Below are positions 32,946 to 43,059 of a DNA stretch of 64,000 bases, piece after piece. The first letter of the stretch is position 1, and the number at the start of each line of letters is the position of its first letter. The stretch is from Rhizomys pruinosus (Eukaryota; Chordata; Mammalia; Rodentia; Spalacidae). The stretch is taken from NCBI GenBank assembly GCA_009823505.1, contig VZQC01009572.1, forward strand, positions 362,975 through 426,974, written 5' to 3'. The position numbers and the translations under genes were made by a program. The notes beneath the pieces are model-generated. The model was given only the letters and a program-made list of their open reading frames with translations, did no database searches and was not told where the DNA came from.

Positions 32946-33810
32946 AATCATGTTTCTTATTATAAACATCAGCTATTTTCCTTCATAATTGACTCCCTAC
33001 CATGAATATTTATCACATGTCTAGAGCATAGCCCATGAATATAGGGGATACTCAAATCTGGGAACCCTTTCCTAAAGACTGATTTCCAGAAGAGCCACAC
33101 TGAACAACTCCCATCTTGGGAAAGGGACCCAACAAAGGAGAAACCACCCAGACATAGAATGATATCAGTTCTCTGTCTGTGGCTTTGGGTTCAATACTGG
33201 ACAAATGTCGAAATTTGATTTACACTCGTTGGAGAATTGTAATGAGATGACAAACTTGAATTAAATAATGTTTCTCAGTGGGAAATCGCCAGTAAGACAG
33301 TCAGCAGTGTAGACCCTGACACACAGTTCAAAGCTACTAGTTAATATTCCGTCATCCTTGGGGCCCTAATAATTTATGAAGCTTCTCAAACTCTTTCTGC
33401 CTTCCCTCCTCCATTTTTCCTTTACCCCCACACTTCCCTTTCTCGGCCCCGTCTGATAAACAAGACGATGATGATAAAATATGGGAAAGTAGAAAGAATA
33501 AGGTGATCAGATCTGTTAAGACCCGGCCTCCCTGTGTTCTACTGATCCTTTTGACCGATGACCAGGAAAATCCGTGTCAGTGGAACTCAAGGAGAAGCAT
33601 AGCGCTCATAAAGAGCACGCTAGCTGCTCTGGATATCTAGCTTCCCTGCTCCTGGACTTGTGCTAATATGAGCAACAAAGGGGGGAGGTGACTGTTGCGA
33701 GCAGGGATGGTTGAGGTGAGGACTTCCCTTGGGGGGTGGGGGTGGGGGATTAGAGCTGGATCTTTGGGAGAAGACTTTGTTCATGTTGGGGAAATTTAGG
33801 TAAAAATAAA
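32946..33810. other. Unique non-coding DNA
   Basis: No recognised gene or repeat. A GGGGTGGGGGTGGGGG run near 33,732 is a possible G-quadruplex former. Confidence 0.45.
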
Positions 33811-33812
33811 TC

Positions 33813-34025
33813 TGAGGGTGAGGAGATGGCTCAGTGTATAAAGTACTTGCTTCACAAGTGTGAGGACCTGAGTTCAATTCCCAGAAGCCAGGTAAAAAGC
33901 CAGGTGCAACAGTGTGTACTTGTAACACCAGCATCTGAGAGGCAGCTCCCTTAGGGGGAAGAGGCTCCGTGGCCAGCCAGTCTATTAATTGGCAAGCTCC
34001 GGACCAGAGAGAGACCCTGTTTCCT
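33813..34025 (+). mobile_element. tRNA/B1 composite SINE (RSINE1/B4 type)
   Basis: A tRNA-like head (gaggagatggctcagtgtat, with gagttcaattccc as box B) leads into a B1-derived second half (gccaggtgcaacagtg, ggccagccagtct, gagagaccctg). That layout is typical of RSINE1/B4. Confidence 0.82.
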
Positions 34026-34045
34026 GTTGCAAACCAACACAGTAA

Positions 34046-34250
34046 GGGGCTAGAGAGATGGCATATTGGTTAAAGGCACATGCTGCTCTTGCAGAGGACC
34101 CAGGTTTAGTTCCTGGCACCCACATGGCATCTCTTAACTGCCTATAACTCGGATGCCCTCTTCTGGCTTCTGTGGGAATTGCACATATGTGGTATACTTA
34201 CACGCAAGTAAAACATTCAGACATACACATAAAAATAAATAAATCTTAAA
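34046..34250 (+). mobile_element. Older B3-type SINE
   Basis: Head ggggctagagagatggc and tail AAAATAAATAAATCTTA bound a diverged B3-like body. The 17-bp unit region is partly lost. Confidence 0.85.
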
Positions 34251-34334
34251 ACAAAACAAGATGGTTGGATCCTAAGGAAGGACATTCAAGGGTGATATCT
34301 GGTCTTCACATGTATGTGCACACACATGCACACG

Positions 34335-34370
34335 AATGCACATCCACACACACACACACACACACACATG
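34335..34370. repeat. (CA)n microsatellite
   Basis: A CA tract within an ACAC/ATGC-rich stretch of about 60 bp. Confidence 0.9.
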
Positions 34371-34434
34371 CACACAGCCTCCTTGATTCCCACAAAATAA
34401 TCAATTCATAATACAATAAATGCAAAATAATAAA

Positions 34435-34770
34435 TCTGGAAAGCATCATATTAAGGGAGGAGATTTTATAGATGCACAAAGGTAAAAATTGCATGTTCTG
34501 TCTTATATGTGGATACTAACTTCTAATGTTTGTATGTTTGTAAATAAGGGGGCATGAGGGTGGTTATAGACAATCAAATTAGGAGACCATGAGAGGGGTC
34601 CACGAGGCATTAAGGAAGAAAGGAAGAGGCAAAGGACACATGTGACGTGAAACTGAGAGGGCACCGAGGGGGACAGGAGAGGAAACAGGAAAGAGAAACA
34701 ATCAAAACAAATCTTGTTTGAAGAATTTCATAATGAAACTTAATATTGGTATGTTAATAATAAAAAAAAA
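34435..34770 (+). mobile_element. Old L1 3' end (Lx-like)
   Basis: The run tgttctgtcttatatgtgga, then ctaatgtttgtatgtttgta, gggggcatgagggtgg, a purine-rich stretch and gtaatgaaac-type sequence (here cataatgaaacttaatattgg) followed by AATAATAAAAAAAA is the pattern of an old rodent L1 3' UTR. It differs from the younger L1 3' UTRs elsewhere in this window. Confidence 0.75.
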
Positions 34771-37700
34771 TCTGTACTGTTAACCAATACTAGATCTTAA
34801 AGAGAGAAACCCACACACCTTATATTCATTACATCGGAGCTGTATAAAAAAGCTGGTAGCTAGCTAAGGTTAATTATAATAATAATAACCTTTGGTTGAA
34901 AAAAATGCGATTTTACTTGGTTGAGAAAGAAAATCAAAGAATGGGGTCTAAAGTGCTTCTAATCTCAGTCAGTGGCTGTATCCAGTGTTGTTCTATGGAG
35001 TGATCCCTGATGCATAATAGAACGAGCCGCGGTCCAGTGCCTAATGAAACCAGAACAGTACAAAGAACACATATACCTTAATTTATTGGTCCTCTGTTGC
35101 ATTCGGATTCTTATCCAAAAGACCTTTTAATTAGAGCTCTCTCAGGTGGGACTCAGTCCACCTTTTCAATAACCCATGGATAATAGAAAAAAGCAAACAA
35201 GCTCTTTGTTTCTCACGGCGCTCTGTTCACTAATCATCTTCCCCCAATTCAGCTCAGGCCTCCGCCAGAGTTCATTTCATCTTCATCAGCACAGCCATCT
35301 TCCATCTCATATTTCAAAGAGCAATTGGAAAGCAGATATTTAATCAGAAAAGTTTGGGATTCATTTTCCGGATACCCAATCTGTCTTTAGAGCCTTTCAG
35401 ACAGACAAAATTGCTGTTGACTACAAAAACAACTGAAGTCTGTGTCCTTGAGAAATGCTAAAAACCTATAGGAAATGCAAGGGCTTTAGAGGCCTTGTAA
35501 ATTCCAGCTTTGTCACATATTAAAGGCCTGACTTTGGGTGACTTGGTGTGTTCTCCCCAAAACCTCGGTTTTCTTGTCTGTAAAATGGAACTAACTCTCT
35601 AAAATGTCCATTTAGAACACTGTCATATGCAGTGGTCCCAACACACGTGAGGAAGGGCAGCCTGAGATAATGTGGGTGAAGAGGGGTCCTCTTCTAAGAT
35701 TGGAGTCCCATAGAAACAGGGTGCTTAGGGTTTACTTTCTAAACCCAAGAAGACCACCACTATAACTGGATGGGACCAATCAGCTTGTGATGTCACTGCC
35801 TCTGGAACCAAGAATAGAAACAAAGCTTCTAGACCTCCCTCTCCCTGAAAGCTATTGCAGAACACAGCTTTACCAGAGTTCCTAAATGTCACCACTCCAC
35901 GTGCAGCCACACAGAGGCACACTACCGGATATCTGTTGTGATAAGTCCAAATTTAGGAGAGGATTTTCGCCAGTCCATCTTAGATAGCATGATCTAATCT
36001 GATGAGGCTAGGAACAGGGTCACATGGTACAGAATGGCCGCTGGAACTTCATCAGCTGCAATAGCAAAGTCAATTAAAGAAGGACCAATGATTTGGATAG
36101 GCACCCTAGAAGGTACTACTATAGAAGAAGAAAAAAAAAATATGCCAGGGCTTAATACAGCAGTTATTAGGGGGCTGGTACTAAGTAAAAGACAGCTAGA
36201 ATGTCCACATAATGAGACCTGTGTGAGGCAGATTAACATTGACCTCCCATTTTTCACCCACATAAGAAATGTTTTCTGAATGAGACAATGGAAGCGGCCA
36301 TTCAAATGTCAAGCCTTTGCCCTTGAGGTCTTGATACTCAGAAAGCAACCATGTTCATCACCCCAAACCTCAGGAGTTCCACTGTTGTTCTCTGTAAAAT
36401 TCTCTGGACTAGTGCTCCCAGAGAGAGGAGCATGAATTCTCCTCACTGCCTAGGATGAGACCCTGGGGTTCAGGTCTGGCTGAGGGGCCTCCTGGCAGTG
36501 ATCCAGGACACAACCCATTTCAGTCTCGAGACCCAGCTTCACTGGGGATCTTTCCCAACAAGAGGCTGATCGATCTCATGCTTGTGAAATGAAAAACAAA
36601 AAATCCAGGAGTAAAATTGCAGTGCCTTCCAGAAGAGCGTGGATTGTTAGACTGCTGTAAGCCCTTTACTGACATATCTCGCACACATATTACATATGGT
36701 GTTTGGGGACAGAAAGAGCTAGGGTTCTGTCTGACCACTAAGGAATCCACAGTTATGTGGATTCATGGGGGTGCTGTCCTAGAAACAAGAGTTACCCTGG
36801 GCTCTTTAGTAATTACGGTTTCATTTCTTTTCTACTTCCAGGCTCTTCCAGCTTCTGCCTGAATTCTCCTCTATTCTATTTATCAATATCCATTTTCCAT
36901 AGTGAAAAACCAAAAACTACATTCCTTGCTCATACGGTGTCTCCAGCATTCAGCAATTAGGTCTGCCTAAACAGTCAAGTATTACTTTGCAAGTCTGACT
37001 TGAGACACCAAAATACACAGATATATTATTTCCAAAGCAATCTTATCCAAGGAAATGTCTGGAAAATACTTTCCTGAATTCTGAGTCCCTTAGGCCTGAT
37101 GGCTATAGTCTATAGAGTGACTAGGTGATGAAAGACGGGGAGAAGAGGCGGGGGAGGGCTGAGGGTTTACTGTGAGTTGCTAATCACTGTTTATTGAGAA
37201 GGGCTGAGGTTCAGGTTTAGAAGGGCTTCAAAGCAGAGTCTGGAACAATTTTAATCACAGTCAGGGGACTCAGTAGATTAGAATCTGCCTCTTGCTTGCA
37301 AAATTGAATAGATGAGAGTTAAATAGAGATGGAAATTTGGGGAATGGCCTTCATTTTCAGAATACGCCAGAGTAACAGAAAGTAACAGAAGCACGATTCT
37401 TTTCTGAGTCTGCTATGGATTCCATGATGATGAAATTAGCAGAGTGGATCTAGGGCCATTTCTAATGTCTGCCCTAGAGCCCTCGTAACAGGGCAAAAGA
37501 ATGCAGGATGTTGACAGCAAGAGGCCACATGGAGATGTCTGGGGGAAGTGACAGCAGCCAACGCATCACGCAGGGCACGAGGGGACGCTGCAGTCAGAAC
37601 GTTTTTATCTCTGAAAACTATTGAAACGTGATCCTCAGTGTGACAGCATTCGAGGCTGAGGCCTTTGAGAGTGGACTGAGTCTTGAAGGGAGAGCCCTCA

Positions 37701-38124
37701 TTAATGGAACTCCTGCCCTGGTAAAGAAACATTAGTGATGCTTCCACCCTTTCCACCAGGAGAAACGCAGAGCAGAGTAAGGAGTTCGGTGTGCCCCAGA
37801 CTCTAAGTCTGCTGCTCCCCCAGTTCTAAGGACACAGCACACACTGAGTAAATCATACGTTTCTTGTGCTCTGTTCTCGCTAGCCATTTCTCTTCTTCCT
37901 GAACAGCAACATCAACTTTCCCTTGGACTGCTGTAACTTAGAACCCTTTTTAGTGGTTCCTTATATGGAAAGTGCCTGGGGGGGTATTGGCTGGCTGACT
38001 GGATGATGGATGGAGAAATTTTTGGATAGTAGAATTTTGCTTCAATTAGCATTTCCCCAAAGACAGGGAAACATTAGAGCATTTTCCTGTGCTGCCAATC
38101 CCCCCAAAGACGGGCTTATACAGG
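34771..38124. other. Mostly unique DNA
   Basis: About 3.3 kb with no SINE or young LINE recognised. It contains the unidentified open frame described separately (36,034-36,279) and no recognisable exon. Confidence 0.45.
36034..36279 (+). other. Unidentified 81-codon open frame
   Basis: The frame begins MAAGTSSAAIAKSIKEG and ends at 36,279. It has a hydrophobic stretch and two Cys near an HNET N-glycosylation-type motif, but I do not recognise the protein. Another frame of 81 codons with a hydrophobic end follows at 36,617-36,862. Together they could be a relic of a retroelement or a chance occurrence. No splice or promoter signal supports a live gene. Confidence 0.2.
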
Positions 38125-38132
38125 AAAGAAAG

Positions 38133-38377
38133 GGGGCTGGAGAGATAGCCTAGCGGTTAAGAGCACCGACGCTCTTGCAGAGGACCCGGGTTCGATCCCC
38201 AGCACCCACATGGCGGCTAAGAACCGTCTGTAACTCCAATTCCAGGAGAACTCCAGTTCCAGGGGAATCTGAGACCCTCTTCTGACCTCCGTGGCATTGC
38301 ACACACGGGTGCACAGACTGCATGCAAACAATCCATTCATACACATACAAAAATAAATAACAAAAAAAAAAAAAAAA
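38133..38377 (+). mobile_element. B2/B3-type SINE, duplicated-unit form
   Basis: Full-length sense copy with box B GGTTCGATCC and both 17-bp units, ending in a long A run. Short flanks AAAGAAAG (38,125-38,132 and 38,378-38,385) may be the TSD. Confidence 0.93.
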
Positions 38378-38385
38378 AAAGAAAG

Positions 38386-39262
38386 TATTTGACGATAACC
38401 TCTCAGCCGGGATCAAGCTATGCCAACCCAACTATGTTTGAATCTAAGCTTGGCAAGTGTCTTTCAAGATAGCAATTTCCTGCAAGCACTAGACCCTTGT
38501 AGAACATATTTGTTTCCTTCTGACTTGGAACTGTAGCCACGGGCTGCTTTCATATAAGCCCCAGTTTGAAGGTTCTCCACTGCCCTATCCTGCCACACTG
38601 CCAATCCCAATGACAGCAGCAATCAGATCTTAATGTTGAAGGTGATTCACGTCAACCCCTGTCTGTTTCCACTGACCTGTGAGTTCATGATTCCCACTTG
38701 GAGGCTGACCTGAAATCCTAATGAGGGGAATTCAGACTGAACTTGCTTTGGCTATCTGTGGACCCCTGGTAGCTCAGTCAACAGTTCTTAGCCTTGACAG
38801 GAGTGATAAAAGAGACAAGGGTAGAATCTGCCAACTTTCCTGTTATTTCTGTCCTATACTTTTTCTTCTCGAATCTATGAGCAGAAAATTTCAGCTTCAT
38901 AAAACATCCACTGTGTGGTTATGGGAGCTAGATAAACTACTCTGTGCTACCTGCAGACTACAGGGCTAAGGTATTTGGGGTCTGTTCAGTGGTAGCAATG
39001 AAGTTAATTATTAAATAGGATTCATGTGATTTAAAGATGGCTCTATGCCATGGTTAATGAACTCATAAGGATTTTAACCTACATCAATGTACCCAAACTG
39101 ATGTTATAGTCTAGTTCAATTTAGCTCCTCAATTTAGACAGCACCATAAGCCACATTAGTAGAATAAACAACTTTGTGTTCTACCGTTTGTCAAGGAAGT
39201 CAGTCACAAGGCAATGAATAGTGTAATAATTCGCGCAAAAATTCTTCCTCATTACTGTTAAG
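38386..39262. other. Unique non-coding DNA
   Basis: No gene or repeat recognised. Confidence 0.5.
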
Positions 39263-39274
39263 AAAGTACATTTT

Positions 39275-39341
39275 GGCGGTGGATCTTTGTGAGTTCAAGG
39301 CCAACCTGGCCAAAAAAAAAAAAAAAAAAAAAAAAAAAAGA
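39275..39341 (+). mobile_element. Very short B1 fragment with A-tail and TSD
   Basis: Only about 36 bp of internal B1 (ggcggtggatctttgtgagt and the following aaggccaacctggcc) are present, directly followed by about 29 A. TSD AAAGTACATTTT at 39,263-39,274 matches 39,342-39,353 up to the last base or two. The element was therefore inserted in this short form. Confidence 0.85.
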
Positions 39342-39369
39342 AAAGTACATTTTACAATGGCTTCCTTTT

Positions 39370-39523
39370 TTTTTTTTTTTTTTTTTCTGTGACAGGGTCT
39401 CCCTGTAGCCCCAGCTGTCCTGGAACTCACTCTGTAGACCAGGCTGGCCTTGAACTCACAAAGCTCCGCCTGCCTTTGCCTCCCAAGTGCTAAGATTAAA
39501 GGCATGCGCCACCACCCCGGCCC
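39370..39523 (-). mobile_element. B1 SINE, full-length
   Basis: A complete antisense B1 with a poly(T) left end. TSD ACAATGGCTTCCTTTT (39,354-39,369) matches 39,524-39,539 with one mismatch. It inserted immediately beside the very short B1 fragment, in the opposite orientation. Confidence 0.95.
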
Positions 39524-39612
39524 ACAATGGCCTCCTTTTAAAAAACATAGCACTTTTCACTTTCCCTGTCCACCCATGAACTCCCAAGTCCTACTCTGGC
39601 TTGTCTCTGGAA

Positions 39613-39659
<47 letters not shown>
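39613..39659. repeat. (CA)n microsatellite
   Basis: An uninterrupted CA tract of about 47 bp. Confidence 0.97.
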
Positions 39660-39660
<1 letters not shown>

Positions 39661-40800
39661 ATGCTTCAGGGACCCAGTGACTTTGTGGTCTGAGATCTGG
39701 GATGCCTCTCCTTGTCTGAGCCCTCCTTGGAACCTGCTCCTGTACCAACACAATGTTTCTGTCTTCTACCTTTCCTTAGCTTCACCACTCTTCAGGTAAG
39801 AATGGCAAGGTTATTGCCTCTTATCCCTTCAATCAGTATTTCCAAGCCTGGCTTCAGCCCAAGAGAGGAAGTAAGAGAGAAATGGTAAGGCCCAACTCTG
39901 TAACACAAGGATTTGAAGCTATAGCAGTATCAATTACTGTTATATCAATTACACAGCACTGTCAACTCTAAAGCTAAGTCAGAGTTTCAGGGTTCATCAT
40001 AAAGAAACTATTTCCTAACAGTATAAAATTTTGTATACCAGTAACTATTATAATTATTATGAGTTAACAGATTGAATACTTTCTATGGTCCAAAATCTCA
40101 ATTAATCCTCATAAAACTTTGGCTTGGTAAATTGTCTAACTTTTAAGAAATGAGAAAGTGAAATGCAAAGAGATAAAATAACTCAATGACAGGGTTAGTG
40201 AGTGAGAAGCTGAGAAACATGGATTTAACTGGGTGTCTTTCACGATGGTGTTCGCCCTCCCGCACAAATAAGTGACAGATACTTTCCCATTTATAACAGA
40301 AAAATATGATGTTAGGTTTTTGGGAAGGCTGCAACTCTCAGGAAATGCAGTTGTTGTCAAGTACTTTGCATACAGGAAATGCTAAATCAAGCCAAATTAA
40401 ATCCAACAGAGTTCTAGATAGTTAACAAGCTTTTATTAAACTCCTGCTGTGTTGGGCACTCAGCCGTGACTTGGGTTAAACCCAATACTATTTAATTTAT
40501 GAAAATGCTGTAACAATTATTCTGTTTCTAAAATTTAGGTGCCCTCTAAAAGGAAGTAAAATTCACAATTAGATATAAATCAGTCATCTTTCCATTCAGC
40601 ATACTTCAAGATATCTGGTACTGTAGATGCATCTCAGGTGGGGGGGGGGTCCGGCTAGGTCATGATTACTGATCTCCTACACTCACTTCATCTTCCACAC
40701 CCACGTGTAGTCATTGTCTAAGTAGAGCCACACAGGTTCTGCTGTGAATGCAGAACTGAAGTTTAAAATCTATTCATTAGTCTGCTTCTGGCTGGCATAC
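39660..40800. other. Unique non-coding DNA
   Basis: No gene or interspersed repeat recognised. A G run of nine lies near 40,641. Confidence 0.5.
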
Positions 40801-40805
40801 CAAGA

Positions 40806-41180
40806 GAGAAAGGAGGAAGAAGAGGAGGAGGAGGAGGAGGAGGAGGAGGAGGAGGAGGATGAGGGAGGAGGGGAGGGGAGAGGAGGGAAGGGGACTGGAG
40901 ATTATAGAAGTCAGCGGAGGATAGGAAGAGGATTAGAAGAGAGGAGAGAAGGCGAGGCGGGGGAGGGGAGGGGAGTGGGAGGGGGGGGAGGGGGGGAGGT
41001 CGGGAGGGTGGTTGTGTTGGGTTGGGAGGGGAGGGGAGGGGAACGGGGCGGGGAGGGGGAGGGGAGGGAGGGGAGGGGAGGAGAGGAGAGGAGAGGAGAG
41101 GAGAGGAGAGGAGAGGAGAGGAGAGGAGAGGAGAGGAGAGGAGAGGAGAGGAGAGGAGAGGAGAGGAGAGGAGAGGAGAT
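40806..41180. repeat. Purine-rich tract: (GGA)n, (GGGGA)n, (GAGGA)n
   Basis: About 375 bp of almost pure A/G on the plus strand. (GGA)n spans about 40,811-40,859, an irregular GGGGA-rich middle follows, and a regular GGAGA pentamer array fills about 41,070-41,180. Open frames through it encode only Glu/Gly/Arg or Leu/Ser/Pro runs and are not genes. Such tracts can form triplex or G-quadruplex DNA and often expand or contract. Confidence 0.96.
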
Positions 41181-41454
41181 AGGGGCACTCAGAGCCATGA
41201 TGAGAAATGTGGATTTGAAAGCAGAAACTTCAACATTACATGATGATGAAGCTTGATATTCTTAAAATTAACTTATATTTAGGGAGGACTTGGCCCTGGA
41301 AAGTTGCATTCAGAGAAGGGATAAATAAGGATGCTTTTGAAGATTAACAACTGGCAAAATGATGCAGGGATGGAGGAAAGCTGCACTTCATCTTCCTTTT
41401 TTTCACTGTAGAGAAGACAGTAACTTCAGACCATGGTATTGGAAAAAATTCCCA

Positions 41455-41697
41455 TGGGCTGGAGGGATGGCCTAGTGGTTAAGAGCACCGACTGCTCTTG
41501 CAGAGGACCCGGGTTCGATCCCCAGCACCCACATGGCAGCTGAGAACCGTCTGTAACTCCAGTTCCAGGAGAACTCCAGTTCCAGGGGAATCTGAGACCC
41601 TCTTCTGACCTCCGCAGCATTGCACGACACGGGTGCACAAACCTACATGCAGACAGTATATTCATACACATACAAAAATAAATAATAAAAAAAAAAT
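41455..41697 (+). mobile_element. B2/B3-type SINE, duplicated-unit form
   Basis: Full-length sense copy with box B GGTTCGATCC and both 17-bp units. The flanks share AATTCCCA (about 41,447 and 41,698), a short likely TSD. Confidence 0.93.
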
Positions 41698-41705
41698 AAT
41701 TCCCA

Positions 41706-42868
41706 GGTAGCGTTTCATTTCTTATTTAGCATGACTGCCGATATTGTAGATGTTGCTAACCTCTAAAACAAATAGGAATGTTGAGATTTGCTTCTGGGCA
41801 TATTACATGGCACCCAGTTTGCAAACGATACAGCAAACAACCATACCTTTACCCCATCTAGACCTCTAAGAGACTTCCTTACCAATCTAAGTCCTCAGGG
41901 CATATGTAAGGAGGCATTAGTGCTTTTTTTCACGTGCTAAAAGCATATATCATTCTCTAAGTTTAATTAATTATGGACAATTTTTAAAAACACTGTCAAT
42001 AAAGCAGTGCTGTGTACTAGTGGGAAAAGAAATGAGATGAAGAAAATATGCCTCTCCCATTATTCATTTATATTGATCTATATGTACAAGCCTATACATC
42101 ACAATTTGACAAAAGGTTAAATATTAACAGAAGAATCATTAATCTAACAAAACAAATGAACATAACAGTGGCTTTCCTGGTTGATGTTATGTATGTTGTA
42201 GATTAGATCCTGAGATGAACACTAGGTGGCTGCATCTGTTGACTTCAGAGGCCTTTCTATAAACACCCACCATATCAAATGCACAAACCTCTTACCAGTA
42301 AAAGCACATGTGGCACAATTTAGCAAGGGGCCAGGCACAATTTCCCTTCAAATAATTTCTCAGATACTTTTGTGTGTAGTAGAACTTCAGCTTATGCTTT
42401 CTTCCCTGCACTTCTGACACAGCGGTGGCCTTGGTTAGCATTTCCTCCTGCTGTGGGTAGTCACTTTGATGTTGGACAGTACTGTCTCAGACTCTAACGC
42501 AGGAGAAAGCTTTCCTGGATGTGAAGTATAAGCTTAACTAAATTACAAGTTAGTGGGGCAGAGTCTGTGCAAGTATAAGCACTACCACTGGCTTTCATTA
42601 TTTGAAACAATGATAGGATGGAGCGTGATCTTATACCAGGATGTGCCTAAACTGCATGGTCATTCTAGCAGCTGCTGAGTTACCAGTTGCCTGTCAACTT
42701 TCAGCATCATAATTATTTGTATTTTCTCAACTACGTTAAGATATCCCTGTACTTTTTCTTTTGTTTTGTTTTTCTGTGATTTGTTTGTTTGTTTGTTTCT
42801 GTCTCAGCCTTCCAAGTTCTGGGAACAAAGATATATACCAAGAAACCTAGCTAAAACTATTCTTTTTA
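41706..42868. other. Mostly unique DNA with a B1 relic
   Basis: No gene is visible. A relic near 42,750-42,860 with (TTTG)n and ctcagccttccaagttctgg resembles a decayed antisense B1. Confidence 0.45.
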
Positions 42869-42881
42869 AAAATAGTACTGA

Positions 42882-43023
42882 GCCAGGCGTGGTGGTGCAC
42901 GCCTTTAATCCTAGCACTTGGGAGGCAGAGGCAGGCTGATCTTTGTGAGTTCAAGGCCAGCCTGGTCTACAGAGTGAGTTCCAGGACAGCTGGGACTACA
43001 GGGAGACCCTGTCTTGAAAAGAC

Positions 43024-43053
<30 letters not shown>
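42882..43053 (+). mobile_element. B1 SINE, full-length, near consensus
   Basis: Sense B1 from agccaggcgtggtggtgca to gagaccctgtcttgaaaag, followed by an uninterrupted run of about 30 A. Flanks AATAGTACTG and AAAAGTACTG suggest the TSD. The long pure A-tail fits a recent insertion. Confidence 0.95.
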
Positions 43054-43058
<5 letters not shown>

Positions 43059-43059
43059 C

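Noticed and set aside
40744..41256. 170-codon Glu/Gly/Arg-rich open frame and the antisense Leu/Ser/Pro-rich frames
   Set aside because: They are translations of the simple purine tract. A pentamer array with no stop codon in its units stays open by chance.
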